Source of the DNA: Pelomonas cellulosilytica
GTDB taxonomy: Bacteria; Pseudomonadota; Gammaproteobacteria; Burkholderiales; Burkholderiaceae_C
DNA length: 64,000 nt
Assembly: GCF_021353265.1 (NCBI RefSeq)
Contig: NZ_JAJTWU010000011.1
Location: forward strand, 62,001-126,000
Reading direction: 5' to 3'
Positions 25,085-31,657 of the stretch are shown here, in pieces (the stretch's first letter is position 1; each line of letters starts with the position of its first letter). Both the position numbers and the translations under genes were made by a program. Below the pieces are notes generated by a model that saw nothing but the letters and a program-made list of their open reading frames with translations, searched no databases and was not told the DNA's origin.

Positions 25085-25591
25085 ATGAAGGCTTACGGGT
25101 CCGCTTTGCTGATCGCGCTGGCATGGTGGCCAGGCGTCGGCGCATGCGCGCAGGAGTTGCCGCGATCGCCGGAATGCCGGCAGGCGCTTCAGGCTTTGGA
25201 CGAGGCCGAGGCGGTGCTGGCCGACGCGGGGGCGGCTTCGGTTCCGATGGGCGAACGGCAGCGCCAGGTGGCGTCGCGGCTCCAGCCGCAGCGCGAACGG
25301 GTTGCGCGCGCATGCCTCGGCGGCCTGCAGTCCGGGCCGTCGCCGTCCCAGCACACGCTGGTTCTGCCACCGCCCGCGTGGCCCGAGGCGCCGGTTGCCC
25401 GCGGCGTCGTCCGTCCGCCGGTCGTGCCGGATGTGCCGTTGCCGCGCTATGAACCACCGGTCCTGGTGACGCACTGCAACGTCGCCACGTGCTTTACCAG
25501 CGACGGGCGCACCGTCACGCGCGTCGGCCCGACGGTTGTCGGGCCGCGCGGCGCGTGCACCGTGCAGGGCGTGTTTTTGAGCTGCCCCTGA
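25085..25591 (+). CDS. Exported hypothetical protein with Cys pairs
   Basis: 168 aa from ATG 25085, chosen because a clean signal peptide follows (AYGSALLIALAWWPGVGACA, cleavage before QELPR). An earlier in-frame codon at 25013 overlaps the previous gene but gives no signal sequence. The mature part has a helical N-region with two Cys, a proline-rich linker (VRPPVVPDVPLPRYEPP) and a C-terminal module with four Cys (HCNVATCFTSDGRTVTRVG then GACTVQGVFLSC), likely disulphide-bonded in the periplasm. Family not recognised. Confidence 0.7.
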   Translation: MKAYGSALLIALAWWPGVGACAQELPRSPECRQALQALDEAEAVLADAGAASVPMGERQRQVASRLQPQRERVARACLGGLQSGPSPSQHTLVLPPPAWPEAPVARGVVRPPVVPDVPLPRYEPPVLVTHCNVATCFTSDGRTVTRVGPTVVGPRGACTVQGVFLSCP

Positions 25592-25620
25592 CGCATCACG
25601 CGTGGCAGCATGCCTGGCGA

Positions 25621-25647
25621 TGTCACAAACGCCGGGGCTGGCTCGTC
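25621..25647 (+). promoter_or_regulatory. ECF41-type autoregulated promoter of the sigma gene
   Basis: TGTCACA (25621-25627), a 16-base spacer and CGTC (25644-25647). This is exactly the TGTCACA-N16-CGTC promoter described for ECF41 sigma factors. It lies 30 bases before the chosen sigma-factor start (25677), which implies positive autoregulation. Confidence 0.85.
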
Positions 25648-25676
25648 ACCCCGGCATGCACATCACCGACACCGCG

Positions 25677-26618
25677 ATGCCCAATCCCCTCGACCCCGCC
25701 GCCCGCGCACGCCGCTTCGACAGTGAGCATGCGCGGCGTCTGCGCGCGCTGGCCTACCGCATGCTGGGCTCCCGCGCCGAGGCCGAGGACATCGTGCAGG
25801 AAGCCTGGCTGCGCTGGGCCGACGTGGACGAGGCCGCCGTCGAGAACGCCGGCGCCTACCTGTCGCGGCTGGTGACGAACCTGTGCCTGGACCGCTTGCG
25901 CTCGGCCGCCGTGCAGCGCGAGCACTATGTGGGTGTGTGGCTGCCCGAGCCGCTGCTGGACGACGAGGCCCTCTTCGGCTGGGCGCCGGGGCCGGAGGCG
26001 CAGGCGGAGTTTGCGCAGGACCTGTCCATCGCCTTCCTGCTGACGCTGGAGCGGCTGTCACCACTTGAGCGCGCGGCCTTCCTGCTGCATGACGTGTTCG
26101 ACCTGGGCTACGCGGAAATAGCGGCCCACCTGGACCGTGATCAGGCGACGTGCCGCCAGCTGGTGAGCCGCGCGCGGCGCAACGTCAAGGCCGATTACGC
26201 CCGGCGCGATGTGGCGAGGGAGGAGGGCGAACGTCTTGTGCAGGCCTTCATGGACGCCGTCCGCGACCGCGATGTCTCGGGCTTGGCCAGTCTGCTGGCG
26301 AAGGAAGCCGTCATGCTGGCCGATGGCGGTGGCAAGGTCAGCGCCGTGCCACGCCCCTTGCAGGGTGGCGAACGCATAGCGCGCACCTTCATCGGCTTTG
26401 CCCGGATGGCCAGCAGCGCGGGCTGGCGGCTCGTGTCGACGCGGGTCAACGGCCTGCCTGGCTGCGTCGTTCTCGACGATGCTGCGGGCGGGAGCCTCGT
26501 GCAGACCATCTCGCTGGCGCCGGCTGCCGAGCCGGGCCGTGTCTCCGTGCTGTACATCCAGCGCAACCCCGACAAGCTGCAGTTGGCTGTCACAACCGGC
26601 GCTGCCGGTTCGTCTTGA
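25677..26618 (+). CDS. ECF41-family RNA polymerase sigma factor
   Basis: 313 aa from ATG 25677. Earlier in-frame ATGs at 25602 and 25620 lie upstream of or inside the promoter, so they cannot be used on its transcript; 25656 would be almost leaderless. Sigma region 2 (LRALAYRMLGSRAEAEDIVQEAWLRW, about 15-45), region 4 (about 120-170, LERAAFLLHDVFDLGYAEIAAHL), then a SnoaL-like C-terminal extension carrying both ECF41 signatures, DGGGKV (about residue 218) and NPDKL (about 301). The extension controls activity in this family in place of an anti-sigma factor. The target gene, a carboxymuconolactone decarboxylase family protein, follows. Confidence 0.92.
   Translation: MPNPLDPAARARRFDSEHARRLRALAYRMLGSRAEAEDIVQEAWLRWADVDEAAVENAGAYLSRLVTNLCLDRLRSAAVQREHYVGVWLPEPLLDDEALFGWAPGPEAQAEFAQDLSIAFLLTLERLSPLERAAFLLHDVFDLGYAEIAAHLDRDQATCRQLVSRARRNVKADYARRDVAREEGERLVQAFMDAVRDRDVSGLASLLAKEAVMLADGGGKVSAVPRPLQGGERIARTFIGFARMASSAGWRLVSTRVNGLPGCVVLDDAAGGSLVQTISLAPAAEPGRVSVLYIQRNPDKLQLAVTTGAAGSS
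26588..26614 (+). promoter_or_regulatory. Second ECF41-type promoter, drives CMD-family gene
   Basis: TGTCACA (26588-26594), 16-base spacer, CGTC (26611-26614), located in the last codons of the sigma gene and about 50 bases before the start of the CMD-family gene (26665). The same exact consensus as at 25621, so both genes should respond to this sigma factor. Confidence 0.85.
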
Positions 26619-26664
26619 AGCTGAGGCCGCTCATGTCGAGCAGGCCATCACCGGAAGACGCACC

Positions 26665-27141
26665 ATGGACTATCCCTCCAGAGCCGACTACGCCCGGCTC
26701 AACGCCGACCTGTACCGCAAGTACCTCGACTTCAGCACGGCCTTCAAGATGGACGGGGGCCTCGCGCTACTCGTCGACATCCGCGCGTCGCAGCTCAATG
26801 GCTGTGCGTTTTGCTTGGACATGCACGTCAAGCAGGCGCGCCTGCACGGTGAACGTGAACTGCGGCTGCACCATGTGCCGATCTGGCGCGAGTCCCCGAT
26901 GTTCACGCCCCGCGAACGTGCGGCACTGGCCTGGACCGAGGCCTTGACGCACATCCCCGCCGGCGGCATCTCCGACGCTGTCTATTCCAAGGCGCGCGAG
27001 CAGTTCACCGAGGCAGAACTGGCCGAGCTGACATGGCGCGTCGCGGCCATCAACGGCTGGAACCGCCTGAACGTTGCGTTCCGCACCACGCCGGGCAGCA
27101 AGGACGGCATGTTCGGCCTCGACAAGTCAGGTCTTGGCTGA
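26665..27141 (+). CDS. Carboxymuconolactone decarboxylase/AhpD-family protein
   Basis: 158 aa. The AhpD-like redox motif is SQLNGCAFCLDMHVKQA (C-x2-C-x3-H, about residues 48-55), followed by ARLHGERELRLHHVPIWRE and FTPRERAALAWTEALTHI. Such alkylhydroperoxidase-like proteins are one of the three partner classes (carboxymuconolactone decarboxylase, oxidoreductase, epimerase) encoded beside ECF41 sigma genes. Start ATG 26665 has GGAAG upstream and sits about 45 bases after the predicted transcription start. Probably oligomeric and cytoplasmic; peroxidase activity is likely but substrate unknown. Confidence 0.9.
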   Translation: MDYPSRADYARLNADLYRKYLDFSTAFKMDGGLALLVDIRASQLNGCAFCLDMHVKQARLHGERELRLHHVPIWRESPMFTPRERAALAWTEALTHIPAGGISDAVYSKAREQFTEAELAELTWRVAAINGWNRLNVAFRTTPGSKDGMFGLDKSGLG

Positions 27142-27150
27142 AGGCCAGCC

Positions 27151-27175
27151 GCGCACTAGTTGAGAACTAGTGCGC
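27151..27175. repeat. Perfect 11-bp inverted repeat
   Basis: GCGCACTAGTT (27151-27161) and AACTAGTGCGC (27165-27175) with a GAG spacer, ten bases after the CMD-family stop. Too symmetrical to be chance. No U-tract follows, so it is not a classical intrinsic terminator; it may be a Rho-type end structure or an operator for the following operon. Confidence 0.6.
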
Positions 27176-27466
27176 AAGTCCTGACCCCATCGCCCGCATT
27201 CGCGGGGATGCGGCTTCATGTTGCAAGTGGATACAGTGCCGTCACCGTGCAGTCGCCAAACGGCGTCATGCATGGACTCAGAAGTCGCCGAGCCTGGCTC
27301 GAAGCGCACGCAACAGGGGGAGACGCTGCCGGGAGAGTTCCCGGCAGCAAGGCCATCCACCCCGGTGGATGCATGAGACCCCGATGCCGCGCGGACAAGC
27401 TGGTGCGAGTGCCCGAGAGGGTGCGTTGCCACCTGCCGTTGCGGCGTCCCTTTCGCTGCTCGCAAC
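27176..27466 (+). other. Non-coding leader region with three-way-junction-like fold
   Basis: With 27151-27175 this forms the only gap above 300 bases. No convincing gene is seen. The strongest structure is at 27316-27382: GGGG (27317-27320) can pair with CCCC (27379-27382), enclosing a perfect 10-bp hairpin (27325-27334 with 27339-27348, loop GAGT) and a 7-bp hairpin (27355-27361 with 27364-27370). A weaker CCCGC/GCGGG hairpin lies near 27193-27206. The element ends about 85 bases before the ThDP-enzyme start, so it could be a cis-regulatory RNA. I could not match it to a known riboswitch class. Confidence 0.4.
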
Positions 27467-29284
27467 GTGGAATCGAATACTGTTCTTGTCCCGGCCCCCG
27501 AGCCCGCACCGCAGGTCGGGCGCGACGCGGCCGACCTCCTGGTTGATGCGCTCGCCGCTCTCGGCGTGGAGTACGTCTTCGGCGTGCCGGGTGGTGCCAT
27601 CGAGCCGCTGTACAACGCGCTGGCCCGCAGTGCACGCCGTGGTGGCCCGAAGGCCATCGTCGCCCGAAACGAGCAGGGTGCGGCGTACATGGCCGACGGC
27701 TATGCCCGTGAGACCGGCCGGCTGGGCGTGTGCATCGCCACCTCCGGTCCAGGCGCCACCAACCTGATCACGGGCGTGGCCTGCGCGTACGACAACAACG
27801 TGCCCATGCTGGTCATTACTGGCCAGCCACCGATCAAGAACTTCGGCAAGGGTGCGTTGCAGGAGTCCAGTTGCACGGGCATCAACACGATGGCGATGTT
27901 CCGCCCGTGCACGCGCTACAACTCGCTCGTCTCGCATGCCGAGCAGCTGCCCATCAAGCTGTTCAACGCGCTGATGCAGGCGCAGCGCGCGCCGAGCGGG
28001 CCCAGCCATTTGTCGATCCCGGTGGACATCCTGCGCCAGCCGCTACCGGATCACATCGAGACGCCCGATTTCGCCGGCCTGCTGTGCCGTGCGCCGGCAC
28101 TGGTGGACCTGCCCGCCGTGCGCCAGCTCGCGCGTCTGCTGTTCTCTGCGCAGCGCCCCGTCTGGCTGCTTGGCGATGGCTGCGGCGAGGCCGTCAACGA
28201 GCTGATGCAGCTGGTTCAGCGCACCGATGGTCATTTCATCACCACGCCCGATGGCAAGGGCTTCGTCAACCCGCGTCATCCGCGTTTCCGCGGCGTGTTC
28301 GGCTTCGGCGGTCATGACAGCGCTGACGACCTGCTGACCAGCGAACCCGACCTCATCGTCGCGCTTGGCACAGGCTTTGGCGAGTTCAACAGCGGCGGCT
28401 GGTCCACCGCGTTGCTGAACAGCCGGCTGGCGCACGTCGATGACAGCGACGAGAACCTGATGCGTTCGCCTACCGCGCGGCTGCATGTGCGCGGGCACAT
28501 CAAGTCGGTGTGCGAGCAGCTCATCACGCTGCTCGCGTCTCCGCAGGATGCCGCGCTGCTGCCCTTCCTGCATCCGCAGTCCGGCCGGCAGGCCTACGAG
28601 GCGATGCTCGACAAGCCGGATGCGATGCGCAGCGACAGCGCGCCGGTGAAGCCCCAGCGCCTGATGGCCACGCTCAGCGAGCGCTGCCCGCCACGGACCC
28701 GCTTCGTCGCCGACGCCGGCAACAGCGCCGTGTGGGCGGTGCACTACCTTGCGCCCCACGACCAGCGCAGCCGCCTGCCCGGCAGCGCGGCCCCACCCAT
28801 GGGCAAGGAGCGGCGCAACCGCCCCTCCAGCTGGTTGCGTGTGACGATGGACTTCGCGCCAATGGGCTGGGCCATCGGCTCTGCCGTGGGCATCGCGGTG
28901 GCCAACCGGCGCTGCCCGGTCGTCTGCCTGACGGGCGACGGCAGCTATCTGATGAACGGCCAGGAAATCACCGTGGCGGCCGAGCTGGGCCTGCCGGTGC
29001 TGTACGTCGTGCTCAACGACGGCGCGCTGGGCATGGTCAAGCACGGACAGCGGCTGGCGGGCGCTGAGCCCATCGGCTTCCAGCTGCCGCAAGTGGACTT
29101 CGCCGCGATGGCGCTGGCCATGGGCATCCCCGGCCACGTCATCCGGTCGCCGGCCGACCTGGAGGCGCTGGACTTCAACTCGCTACTGTCGCGCCGCGGG
29201 CCGACGCTGCTGGATGTGCGTATAGACGGCGAGGAGGTGCCGCCCATGAACCTCCGTATGAGAACCCTTGGAACTGCGAAATGA
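27467..29284 (+). CDS. ThDP-dependent acetolactate-synthase-like enzyme
   Basis: 605 aa. N-terminal Pyr domain with YVFGVPGGAIEPLYNAL, the catalytic Glu in ARNEQGAAYMADGYARE (about residue 67) and GPGATNLITGVACAYDNNVPMLVITGQ; central domain about 200-340; PP domain with the ThDP/Mg2+ motif GDGSYLMNGQEITVAAELGLPVLYVVLND (about 485-513). Overall similar to the large subunit of acetolactate synthase and other 2-oxo-acid decarboxylating or ligating enzymes. No small regulatory subunit and no ilvC is nearby; instead an SDR and two citrate-synthase-like genes are coupled to it. A biosynthetic branched-chain role is therefore doubtful. GTG start, weak SD, four-base overlap with the SDR. Confidence 0.85.
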   Translation: MESNTVLVPAPEPAPQVGRDAADLLVDALAALGVEYVFGVPGGAIEPLYNALARSARRGGPKAIVARNEQGAAYMADGYARETGRLGVCIATSGPGATNLITGVACAYDNNVPMLVITGQPPIKNFGKGALQESSCTGINTMAMFRPCTRYNSLVSHAEQLPIKLFNALMQAQRAPSGPSHLSIPVDILRQPLPDHIETPDFAGLLCRAPALVDLPAVRQLARLLFSAQRPVWLLGDGCGEAVNELMQLVQRTDGHFITTPDGKGFVNPRHPRFRGVFGFGGHDSADDLLTSEPDLIVALGTGFGEFNSGGWSTALLNSRLAHVDDSDENLMRSPTARLHVRGHIKSVCEQLITLLASPQDAALLPFLHPQSGRQAYEAMLDKPDAMRSDSAPVKPQRLMATLSERCPPRTRFVADAGNSAVWAVHYLAPHDQRSRLPGSAAPPMGKERRNRPSSWLRVTMDFAPMGWAIGSAVGIAVANRRCPVVCLTGDGSYLMNGQEITVAAELGLPVLYVVLNDGALGMVKHGQRLAGAEPIGFQLPQVDFAAMALAMGIPGHVIRSPADLEALDFNSLLSRRGPTLLDVRIDGEEVPPMNLRMRTLGTAK

Positions 29285-30048
29285 ACATGACGACGACACG
29301 GATGCTCGCTGGCAAGAAGGCCCTGATCACGGGTGGCAACAGCGGCATCGGCCTGGCCACCGCCAAGCTGTTCCTGGAGCACGGCGCGGCCGTGATGATT
29401 ACGGGCCGGGACGAGGCCACGCTCGCAGCGGCGCGCGCCTCGCTGGGCCATGACGTGCTGGCCGAGCGCAGCGACGCTGGCCGACTGGAGGACATCGACC
29501 GGCTGATGGTGCAGGCCAAGGCCCGCTTCGAGCACCTGGACGTGCTGGTGCTGAACGCGACCGGCGGCTCGCCGGTGCCCATCGAGTTCATGACCGAGGC
29601 GCAGTTCGATGCGATGAACGACGTGGCCTTCAAGGGCGTGTTCTTCGCCATCCAGCGCGCGCTGCCGCTGCTGCGCCCGGGCGCGTCCATCGTCGTGACG
29701 ACGTCCCTCGCCAACCAGGTCGGCGCGCCGGGCTTCTCGGCCTACGGCGCCTGCAAGGCCGCCGCGCGTTCGCTGGTGCGCACGGCCAGCCTGGAGCTGG
29801 CGCCGCGCGGCATCCGCGTCAACGCCGTCTGTCCCGGCCCGGTCGACACGCCCGGGTTCGGCCGCTGGGACGTGCCGCGAGAGGTGGTGGACGCCGCCCG
29901 CGCCGACCTCACGCGGCGCTCGCCGCTGCAGCGATTCGGCACGGCGGAAGAGATCGCGAACGCCGTGCTGTACCTCGCGTCGCCCGCGTCGTCTTACGTC
30001 GTCGGCGCCGAGCTCGTGGTGGACGGCGGCTTCAGCCAGCTGATGTGA
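29281..30048 (+). CDS. Short-chain dehydrogenase/reductase
   Basis: 255 aa classical SDR. The cofactor motif is ALITGGNSGIGLATA (about 15-29); ITGRDEATL after the second strand suggests NADP(H). Next come LVLNATGG (NAG-type motif, here NATG) and catalytic Ser-Tyr-Lys: Ser in VVTTSLANQVG (about 142), YGACKAAARS (Tyr about 155, Lys about 159). It ends in SSYVVGAELVVDGGFSQLM, typical of FabG-like enzymes. Presumably reduces a ketone or oxidises an alcohol made by the ThDP enzyme. Start overlaps the ThDP gene by four bases; stop overlaps the next start by one base. Confidence 0.9.
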   Translation: MNMTTTRMLAGKKALITGGNSGIGLATAKLFLEHGAAVMITGRDEATLAAARASLGHDVLAERSDAGRLEDIDRLMVQAKARFEHLDVLVLNATGGSPVPIEFMTEAQFDAMNDVAFKGVFFAIQRALPLLRPGASIVVTTSLANQVGAPGFSAYGACKAAARSLVRTASLELAPRGIRVNAVCPGPVDTPGFGRWDVPREVVDAARADLTRRSPLQRFGTAEEIANAVLYLASPASSYVVGAELVVDGGFSQLM

Positions 30049-30857
30049 TGAGCGAGCGTCGACAGGAGCGGGTGCGCACGCGCATCTGGCGCGAGGAGGC
30101 GGAGCCCGCCGACCGGTTTGCGACGCGCGCGGCGCAATGCCGCGGCTATGACGTCTATGGCGACCTGCTGGGCCGTGCCCGCTGGGTGGACCTGTTGTGG
30201 CTGCTGTTCCGCGAGGAGCCGCCCACCGAAGACCAGGCCTGCCTGCTGGAGGCGCTGGCCGTGGCGCTGGCCAATGCCGGGCCGAGAGACGCGGCCGTGC
30301 ATGCGGCCATGTGCTCGGGGCTCGGCCGCTCGCCAGCGGCCGCCTCCCTGATGGCGGCGCTGGCGGTTGGCGCCGGGCGCCACGGAGGCGCCCAGGAAGT
30401 GGCAACGGCCATGGCGTTGTGGGCCGACGTGCCGCCTGTGGACGACGTCGCGGCCTGGGCCGCCCACTGGCGGTCCACGTTGGCGCCCGTGTCTGCCATC
30501 TGGCCGGAGGCCGGTCATCCGCCGGGCTTCGAGCCCAACGGCGTCGTCACGGCTGGCATCGTGCGCGATGCGCTGCGCCGGCTGGCGGCGCTTGGCGGCG
30601 GCCCGCGCCTGCACTGGCTGGCTGCCCGCCGTGCGGACGTCGAGACGGCCGTAGGCATGCCGCTGGCCATGTCGGGCATCGCTGCGGCCGCGCTGGCTGA
30701 CCTGGGCTTTAGCCCCGATCAGGGCGAGATGCTGCACCTGCTGCTGCGGCTGCCGGGCGCGGCGGCCCATGCGCTGGAGCAGCGTGCCGGCACGTACAAG
30801 GACTTTCCGTTCTTCGCGCTTGAACTGCTGGACGACCCGCTGAAGGAGGCCGCATGA
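30048..30857 (+). CDS. Citrate-synthase/citryl-CoA-lyase fold protein, first subunit
   Basis: 269 aa, much shorter than citrate synthase (about 370-430). The fold is recognised from GLGRSPAAASLMAALAVGAG followed by RHGGAQEVATAMALWA (about 95-130), where the first catalytic His (HGGA) is kept, and the C-terminal LPGAAAHALEQRAGTYKDFPFF, like the lyase family. At the position of the catalytic Asp (NVDGA in relatives) I read AMSGI, so Asp appears replaced by Ser. The N-terminal helical domain is shortened. ATG 30048 is preferred over GTG 30045. It overlaps the next, also citrate-synthase-like, gene by four bases, suggesting a heteromeric enzyme. Confidence 0.75.
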   Translation: MSERRQERVRTRIWREEAEPADRFATRAAQCRGYDVYGDLLGRARWVDLLWLLFREEPPTEDQACLLEALAVALANAGPRDAAVHAAMCSGLGRSPAAASLMAALAVGAGRHGGAQEVATAMALWADVPPVDDVAAWAAHWRSTLAPVSAIWPEAGHPPGFEPNGVVTAGIVRDALRRLAALGGGPRLHWLAARRADVETAVGMPLAMSGIAAAALADLGFSPDQGEMLHLLLRLPGAAAHALEQRAGTYKDFPFFALELLDDPLKEAA

Positions 30858-31657
30858 GCCCACCCACTTCTCCGTTGGAGGCGCACGCCCGTCGCCTGCG
30901 CACCCGCATGGGCGGCGCCTTCGTCGGCCAGCGCGCCGTGTTCCGCGGCCAGGACCTGCATGTCGATCTGGCCGACATGGACTGGATGGCGCTGTACGTC
31001 TTCGGTATCACCGGCCAGCGCTACACGCCGGCGCAGATCCGCGTGCTGCATGCGATCTGGGTCTACACGAGCTACCCCGACGCGCGCATCTGGAACAACC
31101 GTGTCGCCGCCCTGGCCGGCAGCGCGCGCAGCTCGGGCAACCTCGGCGTGGCGGCGGCGCTGGCGGTGTCCGAGGCCGAGATCTACGGCCGTGGCATCGA
31201 CATCCGCGCCGCCAGCTTCGTCCAGCGCGCGGCGCAGGTGATCGAGGCGGGCGCCAGCCTGGACGACTGCGTCCGCGACGAGCTGCAGCGCCATCGCGCC
31301 ATCGCCGGCTACGGCAGGCCCATTGCCGCAGGCGACGAGCGCATCGCGCCCATACTGCGCATGGCCGAGCGCGAAGGCCTCGCGCAAGGGCCGCACGTGC
31401 GGGCGGCCCAGGCCGTCGAGCAGCACCTGCAGGCCGGCCGCTGGCGGCTGCGCATGAACTATGCGGCGATCACGGCGGCACTGACATCCGACATGGGTTT
31501 CACGCCACGCCAGCACTACCAGTTCGGCTTCCCGGCCTTTCTGGCCGGCATGCAGCCCTGCTACATCGAGGCCAGCGAACAGCCGGCGGGGACCTTGCTG
31601 CCGCTGGCCTGCGACGACGTGGCCTACGAAGGCCCGGCGGCCAGGCGCTGGCCCTAG
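30854..31657 (+). CDS. Citrate-synthase-like protein, second subunit, degenerate active site
   Basis: 267 aa. The citrate-synthase fold shows in ARIWNNRVAALAGSARSSGN, AVSEAEIYGRGIDIRAASF, AGYGRPIAAGDERIAPIL, MNYAAITAALTSDMGFTP and the C-terminal PLACDDVAYEGPAARRW. At the usual catalytic positions I read Tyr for the HGGA His, Arg for the GFGH His and Ala for the NVD Asp, so on its own it should not catalyse a citrate-synthase reaction. It may complete a composite site with the preceding protein. Its TAG stop is the palindrome CTAG, which is also the stop of the convergent TonB receptor gene. Confidence 0.7.
   Translation: MSPPTSPLEAHARRLRTRMGGAFVGQRAVFRGQDLHVDLADMDWMALYVFGITGQRYTPAQIRVLHAIWVYTSYPDARIWNNRVAALAGSARSSGNLGVAAALAVSEAEIYGRGIDIRAASFVQRAAQVIEAGASLDDCVRDELQRHRAIAGYGRPIAAGDERIAPILRMAEREGLAQGPHVRAAQAVEQHLQAGRWRLRMNYAAITAALTSDMGFTPRQHYQFGFPAFLAGMQPCYIEASEQPAGTLLPLACDDVAYEGPAARRWP

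Noticed and set aside
27176-27466. TPP riboswitch before the ThDP-enzyme gene
   Set aside because: The conserved TPP elements (CTGAGA and the thi-box) are absent; the observed stems do not fit that architecture. ThDP is only a cofactor of the enzyme.
27467-29284. ilvB of branched-chain amino acid synthesis
   Set aside because: No ilvH or ilvC follows and the genes coupled to it belong to other chemistry; the ALS label is used only for family resemblance.
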